Below are positions 15,969 to 23,140 of a stretch of 34,591 bases of DNA, piece by piece. Numbering within the stretch: the stretch's first letter is position 1; every line of letters begins with the position of its first letter. The notes beneath the pieces were generated by a model that was given only the letters and a program-made list of their open reading frames with translations, did no database searches and was not told where the DNA came from. The position numbers were made by a program, and so were the translations under genes. The DNA comes from Candidatus Bathyarchaeota archaeon (GTDB lineage: Archaea > Thermoproteota > Bathyarchaeia > 40CM-2-53-6 > CALIRQ01): positions 1-34,591 of the forward strand of contig JAPWUR010000004.1 of the NCBI GenBank assembly GCA_028275385.1. Direction: 5' to 3'.

Positions 15969-16095
15969 AAGAAATTGCGCCGGATCCCCAGAGAGATATG
16001 GGGCTAAAGAAGGTCGAGTTCTTTCCCGGGGTGGGGATTGAAAAATCAAAGGAATGGTCCGACCCGCGGGCGTTGATGCCGATCGAGGGCCAACT

Positions 16096-16105
16096 AATTT
16101 TTATT
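16096..16105 (+). promoter_or_regulatory. TATA box of lpd
   Basis: AATTTTTATT in the 130-base gap after lipS2. It lies 26-30 bases before the ATG at 16131, so lpd can be transcribed separately from the lipoyl-assembly genes. Confidence 0.6.
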
Positions 16106-16130
16106 GGGCGCACGGCGAGATCCCTGCGGG

Positions 16131-17540
16131 ATGGCGTTGGCTATGAGGCAATTCGATTTGGCGATCATAGGGGGAGGGCCGGGAGGCTACGTGGCCGCGA
16201 TCAGGGCCTCCCAGCTGGGCCTAAGGGTGGCGTTGATCGAAAGGGATGGGCTGGGCGGAACGTGCACCCATAGGGGTTGCATACCCACCAAGGCGCTCCT
16301 CAGGAGCGCCGAGGTCTATAAGCTCGCGAGGGCGGGGGAGGAGTTCGGCGTAAGGGCGGATGGCGTCCGCTTCGATCTAAAAGCGGCCATGGCCAGGAAG
16401 GATAGTATCGTTTCGAGATTGGCGAAGGGCATAGAATTCCTTATGGCATCGAATGGGGTCGAGGTCCTCAGGGGGGAGGGGCACCTCCGGCCGGGCAGGA
16501 CCGTGGAGGTCAGGGGCGGGGAGGGCGCTTCGGAGATCCGCTTCGGGAAGTTGATAATCGCGACCGGATCCGCCCCAATGATGCTCCCGATCCCAGGCGC
16601 CGGATCCCAAGGCGTCATAACCAGCGATGAGGCATTGAGGCTGGACGAGGTGCCGGAGAGCCTCATTGTGATAGGCGGCGGGGCCGTCGGGCTGGAGTTC
16701 GCCGCGCTCTTCGGGGACCTGGGCTCGAGGGTAACGGTCCTGGAGATGATGCCGCAAGTGTTGCCAGGCGAGGATCGGGAGGCCGCGGAGGCGATGGCCA
16801 AGGCCTTGAGGCGAAGGGGCATAGCCATAGAGGTCGAGAGCAGGGTCTCCTCCATAGGGGACGGGCCCGATGGCCTGAAGATCGTAAGGGCCGTCGGGAA
16901 GGGGGGCGAAAGGGCCTTCGAAGGGCAATTGGTCCTGATGGCGGCCGGCAGGGTCCCGAATACCAAGGGCTTCGGCTTCGAGGAGGCGGGCATCGCGCTG
17001 GATCGGGGCGGCAGGATAATAGTGAACGATAGAATGGAAACGAGCGTTCCGGGCATATACGCGGTCGGCGACGCGGTCGGGAGGCAAATGCTCGCCCATT
17101 CGGCAATGGCCGAGGGAATCGTGGCGGCCGAGAACGCCGCCGGGCTCGATTCGAGGATCGATTACGCCCTCATCCCGAGGTGCGTTTACGGGGAACCGGA
17201 GCTGGCATCGGTGGGCCTATCCGAGGCCGAGGCGAGGGAAACCCATGGGAAGATCCTCGTGGGCAGGTTCCCGATGCTCGCTAACGGAAGGGCCCTAACG
17301 CTCGGGGAGCGGGAGGGCTTTGTGAAGCTCGTGGCCGACGCCGAATATAAGGCCCTTTTGGGGGCGCAAATAGTTGGCCCGAACGCCAGCGAATTGATCC
17401 ACGAGATAGCGGTGGCCATGCGCTCCGAATGCACCCTCGAATGCCTAGCGGAGGCCATTCACGCCCATCCGACCCTAGCCGAGGCCATTAAGGAGGCGGC
17501 CTTGGATGGGCTCGGGAGGGCCTTGCACATGCATAGGTAA
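16131..17540 (+). CDS. lpd: Dihydrolipoamide dehydrogenase (E3)
   Basis: A flavoprotein disulfide oxidoreductase that reoxidises dihydrolipoyl groups with NAD+. It has the N-terminal FAD site DLAIIGGGPGGYVAAIRA, the redox-active pair GGTCTHRGCIPTKALL (CxxxxC), a second Rossmann site IVIGGGAVGLEFAALFG, the ATGRVPNT-like segment AAGRVPNT, GIYAVGDAVG, and the C-terminal active-site HAHPTLAEAIKEA. Nearly full family length. The ATG at 16131 matches a leaderless transcript from the TATA box; ATG 16143 (MRQFDLAIIGGG) is equally good by homology, whereas the ORF-track TTG at 16104 falls within the TATA box. Directly after the lipoyl-assembly genes, it completes the lipoyl theme. Confidence 0.95.
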   Translation: MALAMRQFDLAIIGGGPGGYVAAIRASQLGLRVALIERDGLGGTCTHRGCIPTKALLRSAEVYKLARAGEEFGVRADGVRFDLKAAMARKDSIVSRLAKGIEFLMASNGVEVLRGEGHLRPGRTVEVRGGEGASEIRFGKLIIATGSAPMMLPIPGAGSQGVITSDEALRLDEVPESLIVIGGGAVGLEFAALFGDLGSRVTVLEMMPQVLPGEDREAAEAMAKALRRRGIAIEVESRVSSIGDGPDGLKIVRAVGKGGERAFEGQLVLMAAGRVPNTKGFGFEEAGIALDRGGRIIVNDRMETSVPGIYAVGDAVGRQMLAHSAMAEGIVAAENAAGLDSRIDYALIPRCVYGEPELASVGLSEAEARETHGKILVGRFPMLANGRALTLGEREGFVKLVADAEYKALLGAQIVGPNASELIHEIAVAMRSECTLECLAEAIHAHPTLAEAIKEAALDGLGRALHMHR

Positions 17541-17616
17541 GGCGCGCAGGATAAAGGCCGGAAGGGGGCAGTGCTCGCTCCCGTCCTCTACGATTGAAGC
17601 CCGCGACGGAGGATCG

Positions 17617-17626
17617 GCCTTAAAAT
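17617..17626 (+). promoter_or_regulatory. TATA box of the MFS transporter gene
   Basis: CCTTAAAATC lies about 30 bases before the ATG at 17652, consistent with a very short leader. Confidence 0.5.
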
Positions 17627-17651
17627 CAAGGAAAGGAGATGCCAAAACTCC

Positions 17652-18830
17652 ATGCGACGGGGCGATCGAATGGCGCAACGCGAAGGGAGCGCCCGCTCCT
17701 TGGCGCTCATCTCCGCATCCCACGGCCTGAACCACTTTTATTCCCTCGTCCCGCCCATGGCCCTCCCGCTCTTCATGTCCGAGCTCGGCCTATCCCATTA
17801 CGCCGCGGGCCTAATAGTCGGCGCCTTCGGCCTCTCCTACGCATTGCTCCAAATACCCTTCGGGCACGCCTCGGAGGGGGTGGGCAGGAAGCGCATCATC
17901 GCCATAGGCCTCTTAGCTTGCTCGGCCGGCATGGCCTTGGCCGGGCTATCCCGGGACTTCTGGCAACTCCTGATAGCGCATCTATTGGCCGGGGCGGGGG
18001 GAGCAACTTATCACCCGGCGGGCATCTCGCTGGTCTCGGATCTCTTCGGGAGGAGGAAGGGGGAGGCGATGGGCTATCATCAAACCGGCGGCGCCATAGG
18101 GTCATTCGCATCCCCGCTCCTGACCGGCGCCCTGATGGCTTCCCACGGATGGAGGGCCGCCTTCCTAGCCCAATCGACCTATGGGGTCCTTATGGCGCTG
18201 ATCCTACAGCTTGTCCTCTCGGAGCCGGCCGGGGATCGCCCCGGATCGATCCCAAAAAGCAGGGCGAGCCTCCGGGATTTCGGCCCGGCCCTCGCGCTCG
18301 TGGCAGCCGCCACGATATACCTTTTGGGATATAGGGGGCTCACGGCCTTCGCCCCCGCGTTCTTCGTCGAAAAGCGCGGGCTCGATATCGCGGGATCGGC
18401 CGTGATGTTCTCGGCCCTTCAAGTGGCCGGCATATTCGGAGGCCCGATATGCGGTAGGCTATCCGACGCCATCGGAAGGGGGAGGCTCCTCGCTGCCCTA
18501 ATAGCGGTCCAATCCGCGCTCCTATTCGCAATAACGGCATCTTGGGGATGGGGCCTCCTCATCGCGCTGCTCCTCTATGGATTCTCGATATTCGGGATCC
18601 TGGCCATACAGGATGCGTTCGTGACGGAGCTCGCCCCCATGGCCATGAGGGGGGCCCTATTGGGCTTCTACGTGGCATCGAACTTCTTGACGTCGGCGAT
18701 CGTTCCGCCCTTGGCCGGCGGGATGATAGACCTATGGGGATATGAGGCGGCCTTCTTCGCGCTATCCTCCCTAACGCTCGCGGGGATACCAATCCTGATG
18801 CTTGGGGCGCGGGAGGGCCCGCGTGTATAA
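17652..18830 (+). CDS. Major facilitator superfamily transporter
   Basis: A 392-residue polytopic membrane protein with about 12 hydrophobic segments. It carries MFS loop motifs: HASEGVGRKRIIAIG between segments 2 and 3 (motif A), and SDLFGRRKGEAMGYHQTGGAIGS in the second conserved region. The SASHGLNHFYS start and the GYHQTGGAIGSF segment are reminiscent of the fosmidomycin-resistance-like MFS group. The substrate cannot be told from sequence. The ATG at 17652 is used; ATG 17670 (MAQREGSARS) is the alternative. It stands alone between lpd and a convergent membrane-protein gene. Confidence 0.88.
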   Translation: MRRGDRMAQREGSARSLALISASHGLNHFYSLVPPMALPLFMSELGLSHYAAGLIVGAFGLSYALLQIPFGHASEGVGRKRIIAIGLLACSAGMALAGLSRDFWQLLIAHLLAGAGGATYHPAGISLVSDLFGRRKGEAMGYHQTGGAIGSFASPLLTGALMASHGWRAAFLAQSTYGVLMALILQLVLSEPAGDRPGSIPKSRASLRDFGPALALVAAATIYLLGYRGLTAFAPAFFVEKRGLDIAGSAVMFSALQVAGIFGGPICGRLSDAIGRGRLLAALIAVQSALLFAITASWGWGLLIALLLYGFSIFGILAIQDAFVTELAPMAMRGALLGFYVASNFLTSAIVPPLAGGMIDLWGYEAAFFALSSLTLAGIPILMLGAREGPRV

Positions 18831-18915
18831 TTATGTTATCGTTGCGCAACGCCCCCACGATGCCCTACCAAGAGGGCTTGTGGTTCGGCGGGATGCGAGA
18901 GGCCACCCCAATGGC

Positions 18916-19638
18916 TCAGTAGACCTTCGTCTCCACCTTCTTCGCTGGGAGCTTTTCAAGCAGCGAGTCCCTCCGCTTGCTGAGGAATTGCCAATGGCAA
19001 AGGGCGAAGAGCGCATGGGGCGGGTAGAGGGCCATGAGGATCCTCAGGAGGTCGATCGAGGCATCCAAGGGGGAGCTCCGGTGGAAGAGGCTGGATATCC
19101 CGATCGCCCCGAAGATCAGGGGTAGGATCGTTCCCACTCCGCTGCCCGCCGTGCGTATCTCGCCCGTCTTCCCATTATAGAGCCTCATGCCCAAATCGTC
19201 CAATCCCCAAACGACCGAGAGGAGCAAGGAAACCAAGGCGCTCCCGAGCACGTATAAGGCTAAAGGGACCATCAAGGCCCTGGAGGCCCCCATGAAAGAC
19301 TCCAGCAAGTTCAGGAACCTCTCGGCGAAGATCAAGGAAAGCCCGATGCCCTGGAGGGGCCTTAGGACCCATATGGCGAGCCCGCTCGGATCCGGGCCCG
19401 CGTTCGATCCCCTGACGAGTTGCCCGAATAACCGCCCCTTCCTTGCCAAGTTTCCGGCCAGGGCCATGAGCCTGGGCAGGATCGGGATCGGCGCTACGAG
19501 GATCGATGTAACCAAGGCGAATCGCAAGAGGATGAAGAACGGGCCCCTCGCGCGCCCCGCGACCAATGGGGGGATTAGCGCTAGGGCCAGGACCAATAGG
19601 GCCGGGCAAGCCGCGAGCCATGCCTTCCGTACCTTCAT
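18916..19638 (-). CDS. Membrane protein of unknown function
   Basis: From the ATG at 19638 (MKVRKAWLAACPALLV) the protein has about 240 residues with six to seven hydrophobic segments. The last ends in a basic C-terminus (SKRRDSLLEKLPAKKVETKVY). The ORF track starts at 19704, but a TATA box at 19686-19697 places transcription start downstream of that codon. I recognise no family motif. The segment SVVWGLDDLGMRLYNGKTGEIRTAGSGVG between hydrophobic stretches is the most polar part and might carry function. It is convergent with the MFS gene. Confidence 0.6.
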   Translation of the reverse strand: MKVRKAWLAACPALLVLALALIPPLVAGRARGPFFILLRFALVTSILVAPIPILPRLMALAGNLARKGRLFGQLVRGSNAGPDPSGLAIWVLRPLQGIGLSLIFAERFLNLLESFMGASRALMVPLALYVLGSALVSLLLSVVWGLDDLGMRLYNGKTGEIRTAGSGVGTILPLIFGAIGISSLFHRSSPLDASIDLLRILMALYPPHALFALCHWQFLSKRRDSLLEKLPAKKVETKVY

Positions 19639-19685
19639 CGCCCGGGGTGCCTCGAGTTGGGGATGTATCGGAAAGCATCCGCGGG

Positions 19686-19697
19686 GTATAAAATATG
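19686..19697 (-). promoter_or_regulatory. TATA box of the membrane-protein gene
   Basis: ATATTTTATACC on the minus strand gives a start of transcription near 19665, which supports the ATG at 19638 over the longer ORF. Confidence 0.6.
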
Positions 19698-19784
19698 GGG
19701 CCATGGGGGCGAGGGAGAAGCCCTTTTGGGCCTCGGCGGAGCCAAATTGCGAAATGCCGCCTTATCCACCATTTGGGATTGCCG

Positions 19785-20219
19785 CTACGCCGCTTCGATC
19801 CTATAGCTGCTCGTTATCTCGGCCTTTTCGGCCAACATTGCCCTGACGGAGCAATATTTCCGCTCCGATAGCTCTATGGCGCGGGCCACCTTCGACTCAT
19901 CCAATCCCCTGCCCTTGAGCACGTATTCGACGTGTATCCGCTCGTAATAGCGGGGGTGCTCTTCCCTCCGCTCCCCGGAGACGTTCACCTCCAAGCCCGT
20001 GAGCTCCTGCCTCTGCTTCCTCAAAATGGATACGACGTCGATGCCAGTGCATGCCCCGAGGCCCATCAAAATGAGCTCCATCGGGCTAACGCCGAGCGTC
20101 CTGCCGTCCTTCTCTGTGGCATCGATCACTATCGATTGGCCGCCCTCGTTGGTAGCTAGGAACTTGAAATCCCTTATCCATTGAACGCTCACGGCCTTCC
20201 TGCTCAAAGCGATCCCCAT
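19785..20219 (-). CDS. OsmC/Ohr-family protein
   Basis: A 145-residue OsmC-fold protein with the two expected cysteine contexts: LMGLGACTGIDVVSIL in the central helix, and SERKYCSVRAML near the C-terminus. Members reduce organic peroxides with this cysteine pair. The YhfA-like subgroup, closest by the GVSPMELILMGLGACT segment, has less certain chemistry. ATG 20219 is chosen because it lies 23 bases from the centre of a TATA box shared with the divergent KaiC-like gene, so the mRNA would be leaderless; the ORF-track TTG is two codons upstream. Confidence 0.9.
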   Translation of the reverse strand: MGIALSRKAVSVQWIRDFKFLATNEGGQSIVIDATEKDGRTLGVSPMELILMGLGACTGIDVVSILRKQRQELTGLEVNVSGERREEHPRYYERIHVEYVLKGRGLDESKVARAIELSERKYCSVRAMLAEKAEITSSYRIEAA

Positions 20220-20235
20220 TAGCAAGCCGCGTAGG

Positions 20236-20246
20236 TTTTTATTTAT
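20236..20246. promoter_or_regulatory. Shared TATA region of divergent osmC-like and kaiC-like genes
   Basis: TTTTTATTTAT reads as a TATA box on both strands. Only 60 bases separate the two start codons, so the promoters overlap and expression may be linked. Confidence 0.55.
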
Positions 20247-20279
20247 CTTCGCTCAATCCCATTTTTTGGTGGCAACTCC

Positions 20280-21683
20280 TTGATCGAATCCGCCCCCACG
20301 GGGGTCGAGGGGCTCGACCAAGCCATCGGAGGGGGCTTCCCGAGGGGCTCCTTGGTAATCCTCGCGGGCAATCCGGGGACCGGTAAGACGACCCTTGGCG
20401 CGAAGTTCCTTTGCGAGGGGTGGTCGCGATGGGGCGAAAGGGGGGTCTACGTCTCCTTCGCCGAGAGCGCCGACTCCCTAAGGGCGATACTCGGGGGCAG
20501 GTTCGGGAAATGCTGCGATGAGGGGGGCGTGAAGGCCCTCGATTTCGTTTCCCTAAGGGGGGAGGGCGCTTCCGCCATATTGGAGGCGATCATGGAGGAG
20601 ATGAGCCCCTCGGGTGCCAAGAGGCTCGTCATCGATTCCCTGAATGCGCTGATCCAATCCATGGGGCCCGAGGAGGTCAGGATCCTCCTCCAGGCCATCT
20701 TCGGGAGGGCGGTTAGGCAGATGGGATGCACCACGATCCTTATCTCGGAGATCCCCCTCGGATCCGATAGGATAGGGCTCGGGATAGAGGAGTTCGTCGC
20801 AGATGGCCTAATCATATTGAGGCGCGGGGACATCGAGGGCCGCACGTTCAGGGAGCTCGAGATCGTCAAGCTCAGGGGCAGGAGGATCGATCGCCCCAGG
20901 ATGGCCTTCACGCTGGAAGGGGGGTTCAAGGCGTTCTCCCAGTTCTCCGGCGATTGGGCCGAGTGGCGCGGCGCTTTCGAGCCGATCCCCAACCCGAGGG
21001 GGAGGTTCTCGACCGGCAACGAGGGCCTCGATGCCCTGCTGGGCGGGGGTTTTCGGGAGGGGTCCTTCGCCCTCCTGGAATTGAGCCCCGATTTGCCGCG
21101 CGAGGCATATAACCTGATCAGGATCCCGATCTGGCTCAATTTCATCGCGAACGGAAATCGCCTGCTGGCGATCCCGAACACCAGCGCCAGCGCTAGGGCC
21201 TATAGGGCGATGCTGATAGGCTTCATAGAGGAGGGGGCATTCGATGGCAACGCGAAGATCGCGGAGTTCGCCCGAGGGGGACCGCGGGAACCCTATTCGA
21301 TAAGACTCGGGGGAGGGAGCCCATCCGCCGATTGGAGGATCCTTTCGCAAGCCTTGAGGGGGCTGAGGGGGAAGGATGGGAGGAAGTGCATGATCTACGT
21401 GGGATGGGACGCCATCGATCGATTCTACGGTGAGGGGGGTCGCAAGCTCCTCGCCCTCCTATACGCGGAGGCCAAATATAACGGGGACCTTTTATTCGGG
21501 GTCGTGAAGCCTGGAACATCGTTCATCGAGGACCTCAGGAGGAGCGCGGATTATCATCTGAAGCTATCGATCCCGGATGGCGCCCCCTGCCTTTATGGGG
21601 TCAAACCGCGTACTGGCGTATATCATTTCGAGAGGGACCCATCCAAGGGCTACCCCAGCTGCCTCTTCACGGAGATCGTTTGA
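20280..21683 (+). CDS. KaiC/GvpD-like ATPase with a degenerate second RecA domain
   Basis: A 467-residue protein with two RecA-like halves. The first begins PTGVEGLDQAIGGGFPRGSLV, then Walker A GNPGTGKTT (residues 30-38) and Walker B RLVIDS (Asp119). The second starts at about residue 240 with RFSTGNEGLDALLGGGFREGS, but where Walker A should be it reads LELSPDLPREA, with no lysine or Gly-rich loop. The second half therefore probably does not hydrolyse ATP and may be regulatory. Archaeal KaiC-family proteins act in signalling or as partners of motility and gas-vesicle systems; no partner is visible here. The start is TTG at 20280. Its end overlaps the convergent antiporter gene by 34 bases. 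Confidence 0.85.
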   Translation: MIESAPTGVEGLDQAIGGGFPRGSLVILAGNPGTGKTTLGAKFLCEGWSRWGERGVYVSFAESADSLRAILGGRFGKCCDEGGVKALDFVSLRGEGASAILEAIMEEMSPSGAKRLVIDSLNALIQSMGPEEVRILLQAIFGRAVRQMGCTTILISEIPLGSDRIGLGIEEFVADGLIILRRGDIEGRTFRELEIVKLRGRRIDRPRMAFTLEGGFKAFSQFSGDWAEWRGAFEPIPNPRGRFSTGNEGLDALLGGGFREGSFALLELSPDLPREAYNLIRIPIWLNFIANGNRLLAIPNTSASARAYRAMLIGFIEEGAFDGNAKIAEFARGGPREPYSIRLGGGSPSADWRILSQALRGLRGKDGRKCMIYVGWDAIDRFYGEGGRKLLALLYAEAKYNGDLLFGVVKPGTSFIEDLRRSADYHLKLSIPDGAPCLYGVKPRTGVYHFERDPSKGYPSCLFTEIV

Positions 21684-22849
21684 TGGGCCTGCGCCCGCCC
21701 GGGTGATGGGCCCCATATCCCTCGCAACAAAGCGGAGCCCGCGCTCGGGCCTATGATTATCGAGGCCAGGGAGAAGAGGACCAAGGCCGAATAAAGCGGA
21801 TCGCTTATTATCCCCATGGCCCTGCCAAGCTCGGTACCCGCCAAGGCCAAGCTCATCCTACTGCTGTGCAGGAGGCCCATCGCCAAGCCCTCCTTTGGGC
21901 CGAAGCCGAGGAGATTGGAGGCGATCCAAACCCCAAGGACCTTGCTCAGGAGCCCTATCGCAATCACCAGGAGCAGGGCCCAGAGCGCCCAAGGCGCCCC
22001 GTATAGGCGCGATAACTCCATGGAGCACCCCATCGAGACGAAGAAGAAGGGTATGAAGAAGCCGTGGCCGAATCCCATCAATTTCCTCTCGAGTTCCCCC
22101 CCGCTCTCCGTGAACTCCGAGATCACGAGGCCGGCGAGATAAGCGCCAAGGGTGAAATGGACATTCATGGATTCGGAGAGGATCGCCATGAAGGCCATTA
22201 TGGCGAAGCAGATCCTAACCTCCAACTGCAAATGGGACCTATCCTTCGCCCATTCCACCAATGGGAGGGCGGGCCTCCAGCGCCTCAATAGGAGGGGTAG
22301 CGCGAAGAGCGATGTGAACAGGGCCATGGTCGCGATCGCCTCCGTCCCCGAGCCCATGGCCATTTCCAGGCCGACCGATAGCAGCATCAGGCTAACGACC
22401 TCGACGATGACCGCCGATCCGAGCAGCGCATTGCGAAACCCGATATCGCATCGAATTCCCCTAACGCATACGTTGACCTCACCTAAGGACGTCACGGAGA
22501 ATATCGCGCCGAGTAGGATCGGGTTTATGTCGAATATCTGGGACAGATAAACGCCGGTCGCGAATGGTATAAATATCGATGGGAGCGCGATCCCGATCGC
22601 CCTCCCATAGTTGCCCTTTATGTCATAAATGTTCGCCTCCAATCCGCTCAGGAATAGCAGGTACGTGAGCCCGAAATACGAAATGAACTCCATGTGAGCG
22701 ACTCTTACTATCCCCAAGATTGATTTTCCGAGGATCACCCCGATCAGGACCTCGATCACGATCGTGGGGATCCTGAGCCTCTCGGAGATGAAGGGCGCTA
22801 TCAATATGGCCAACAGGATCGCGCCCAGGGACACGATCGTGGAGTCCAA
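21650..22849 (-). CDS. Monovalent cation:proton antiporter, CPA2/Kef-like
   Basis: A 399-residue membrane protein with about 12 segments. It begins VSLGAILLAILIAPFISERL, then RIPTIVIEVLIGVILGKSILG, the typical first helices of CPA transporters; YLLFLSGLEANI follows. In the crossing helix, where electrogenic CPA2 members have two aspartates, this protein reads SAVIVEVVSLMLLSVGLE, that is Val-Glu. Only one acidic residue is left, which may mean different coupling or ion preference. No cytoplasmic RCK/TrkA domain is present; the C-terminus is short and polar. The start is TTG at 22849. Confidence 0.85.
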   Translation of the reverse strand: MDSTIVSLGAILLAILIAPFISERLRIPTIVIEVLIGVILGKSILGIVRVAHMEFISYFGLTYLLFLSGLEANIYDIKGNYGRAIGIALPSIFIPFATGVYLSQIFDINPILLGAIFSVTSLGEVNVCVRGIRCDIGFRNALLGSAVIVEVVSLMLLSVGLEMAMGSGTEAIATMALFTSLFALPLLLRRWRPALPLVEWAKDRSHLQLEVRICFAIMAFMAILSESMNVHFTLGAYLAGLVISEFTESGGELERKLMGFGHGFFIPFFFVSMGCSMELSRLYGAPWALWALLLVIAIGLLSKVLGVWIASNLLGFGPKEGLAMGLLHSSRMSLALAGTELGRAMGIISDPLYSALVLFSLASIIIGPSAGSALLRGIWGPSPGRAQAHQTISVKRQLG

Positions 22850-23088
22850 ATGCGACGACGACCTTCGATTTTCGGTCCCGCGTTATCGAAATTTAAAAAT
22901 AGCTGAGTTCATGCGCTCCATTTGACCTTTTTCGTCATTAATTTGGAATGAAATGTCATAAAAATCTATTTCGATGGCTTGAGTTCGGATCGATCATCGA
23001 GGGGCGTCGCCCGCGCCGGATTTCATTTCAGCGAGCGCATTCAATGGCAACGGCGCTCATAGGGGCGGGCCCCGAGGGCTGGGCAAAG
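22850..23088. other. Intergenic region without recognisable gene
   Basis: AT-richer than its surroundings. AAATTTAAAAATAG near 22890 is a plausible TATA element for the antiporter gene on the minus strand. The 61-codon ORF at 22948-23133 has no convincing features. Nothing else can be supported. Confidence 0.4.
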
Positions 23089-23098
23089 CTTTATATGC
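23089..23098 (+). promoter_or_regulatory. TATA box of the surface-protein gene
   Basis: CTTTATATGC predicts a transcription start near 23120, about 20 bases before the TTG start codon and inside the inverted repeat at 23108-23139. Confidence 0.6.
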
Positions 23099-23107
23099 TT
23101 AATATCC

Positions 23108-23139
23108 ACACATTAGTTGTAAAACTACGTTAGATGTGT
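23108..23139 (+). repeat. Nested inverted repeat at the surface-protein promoter
   Basis: Outer arms ACACAT/ATGTGT enclose inner arms TAGT/ACTA. It spans the predicted transcription start and ends one base before the start codon, so it could be an operator or a leader hairpin. Confidence 0.45.
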
Positions 23140-23140
23140 T

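Noticed and set aside
16104-16130. Upstream TTG start for lpd
   Set aside because: It lies in the TATA box, and the family start is at one of the two downstream ATGs.
15965-16273. 102-codon ORF starting in the lipS2 stop codon (MKEIAPDPQRDMGLKK...)
   Set aside because: It runs through the lpd TATA box and about 140 bases into lpd in another frame. The first 40 residues look faintly protein-like, but I recognise no family, so it is not called.
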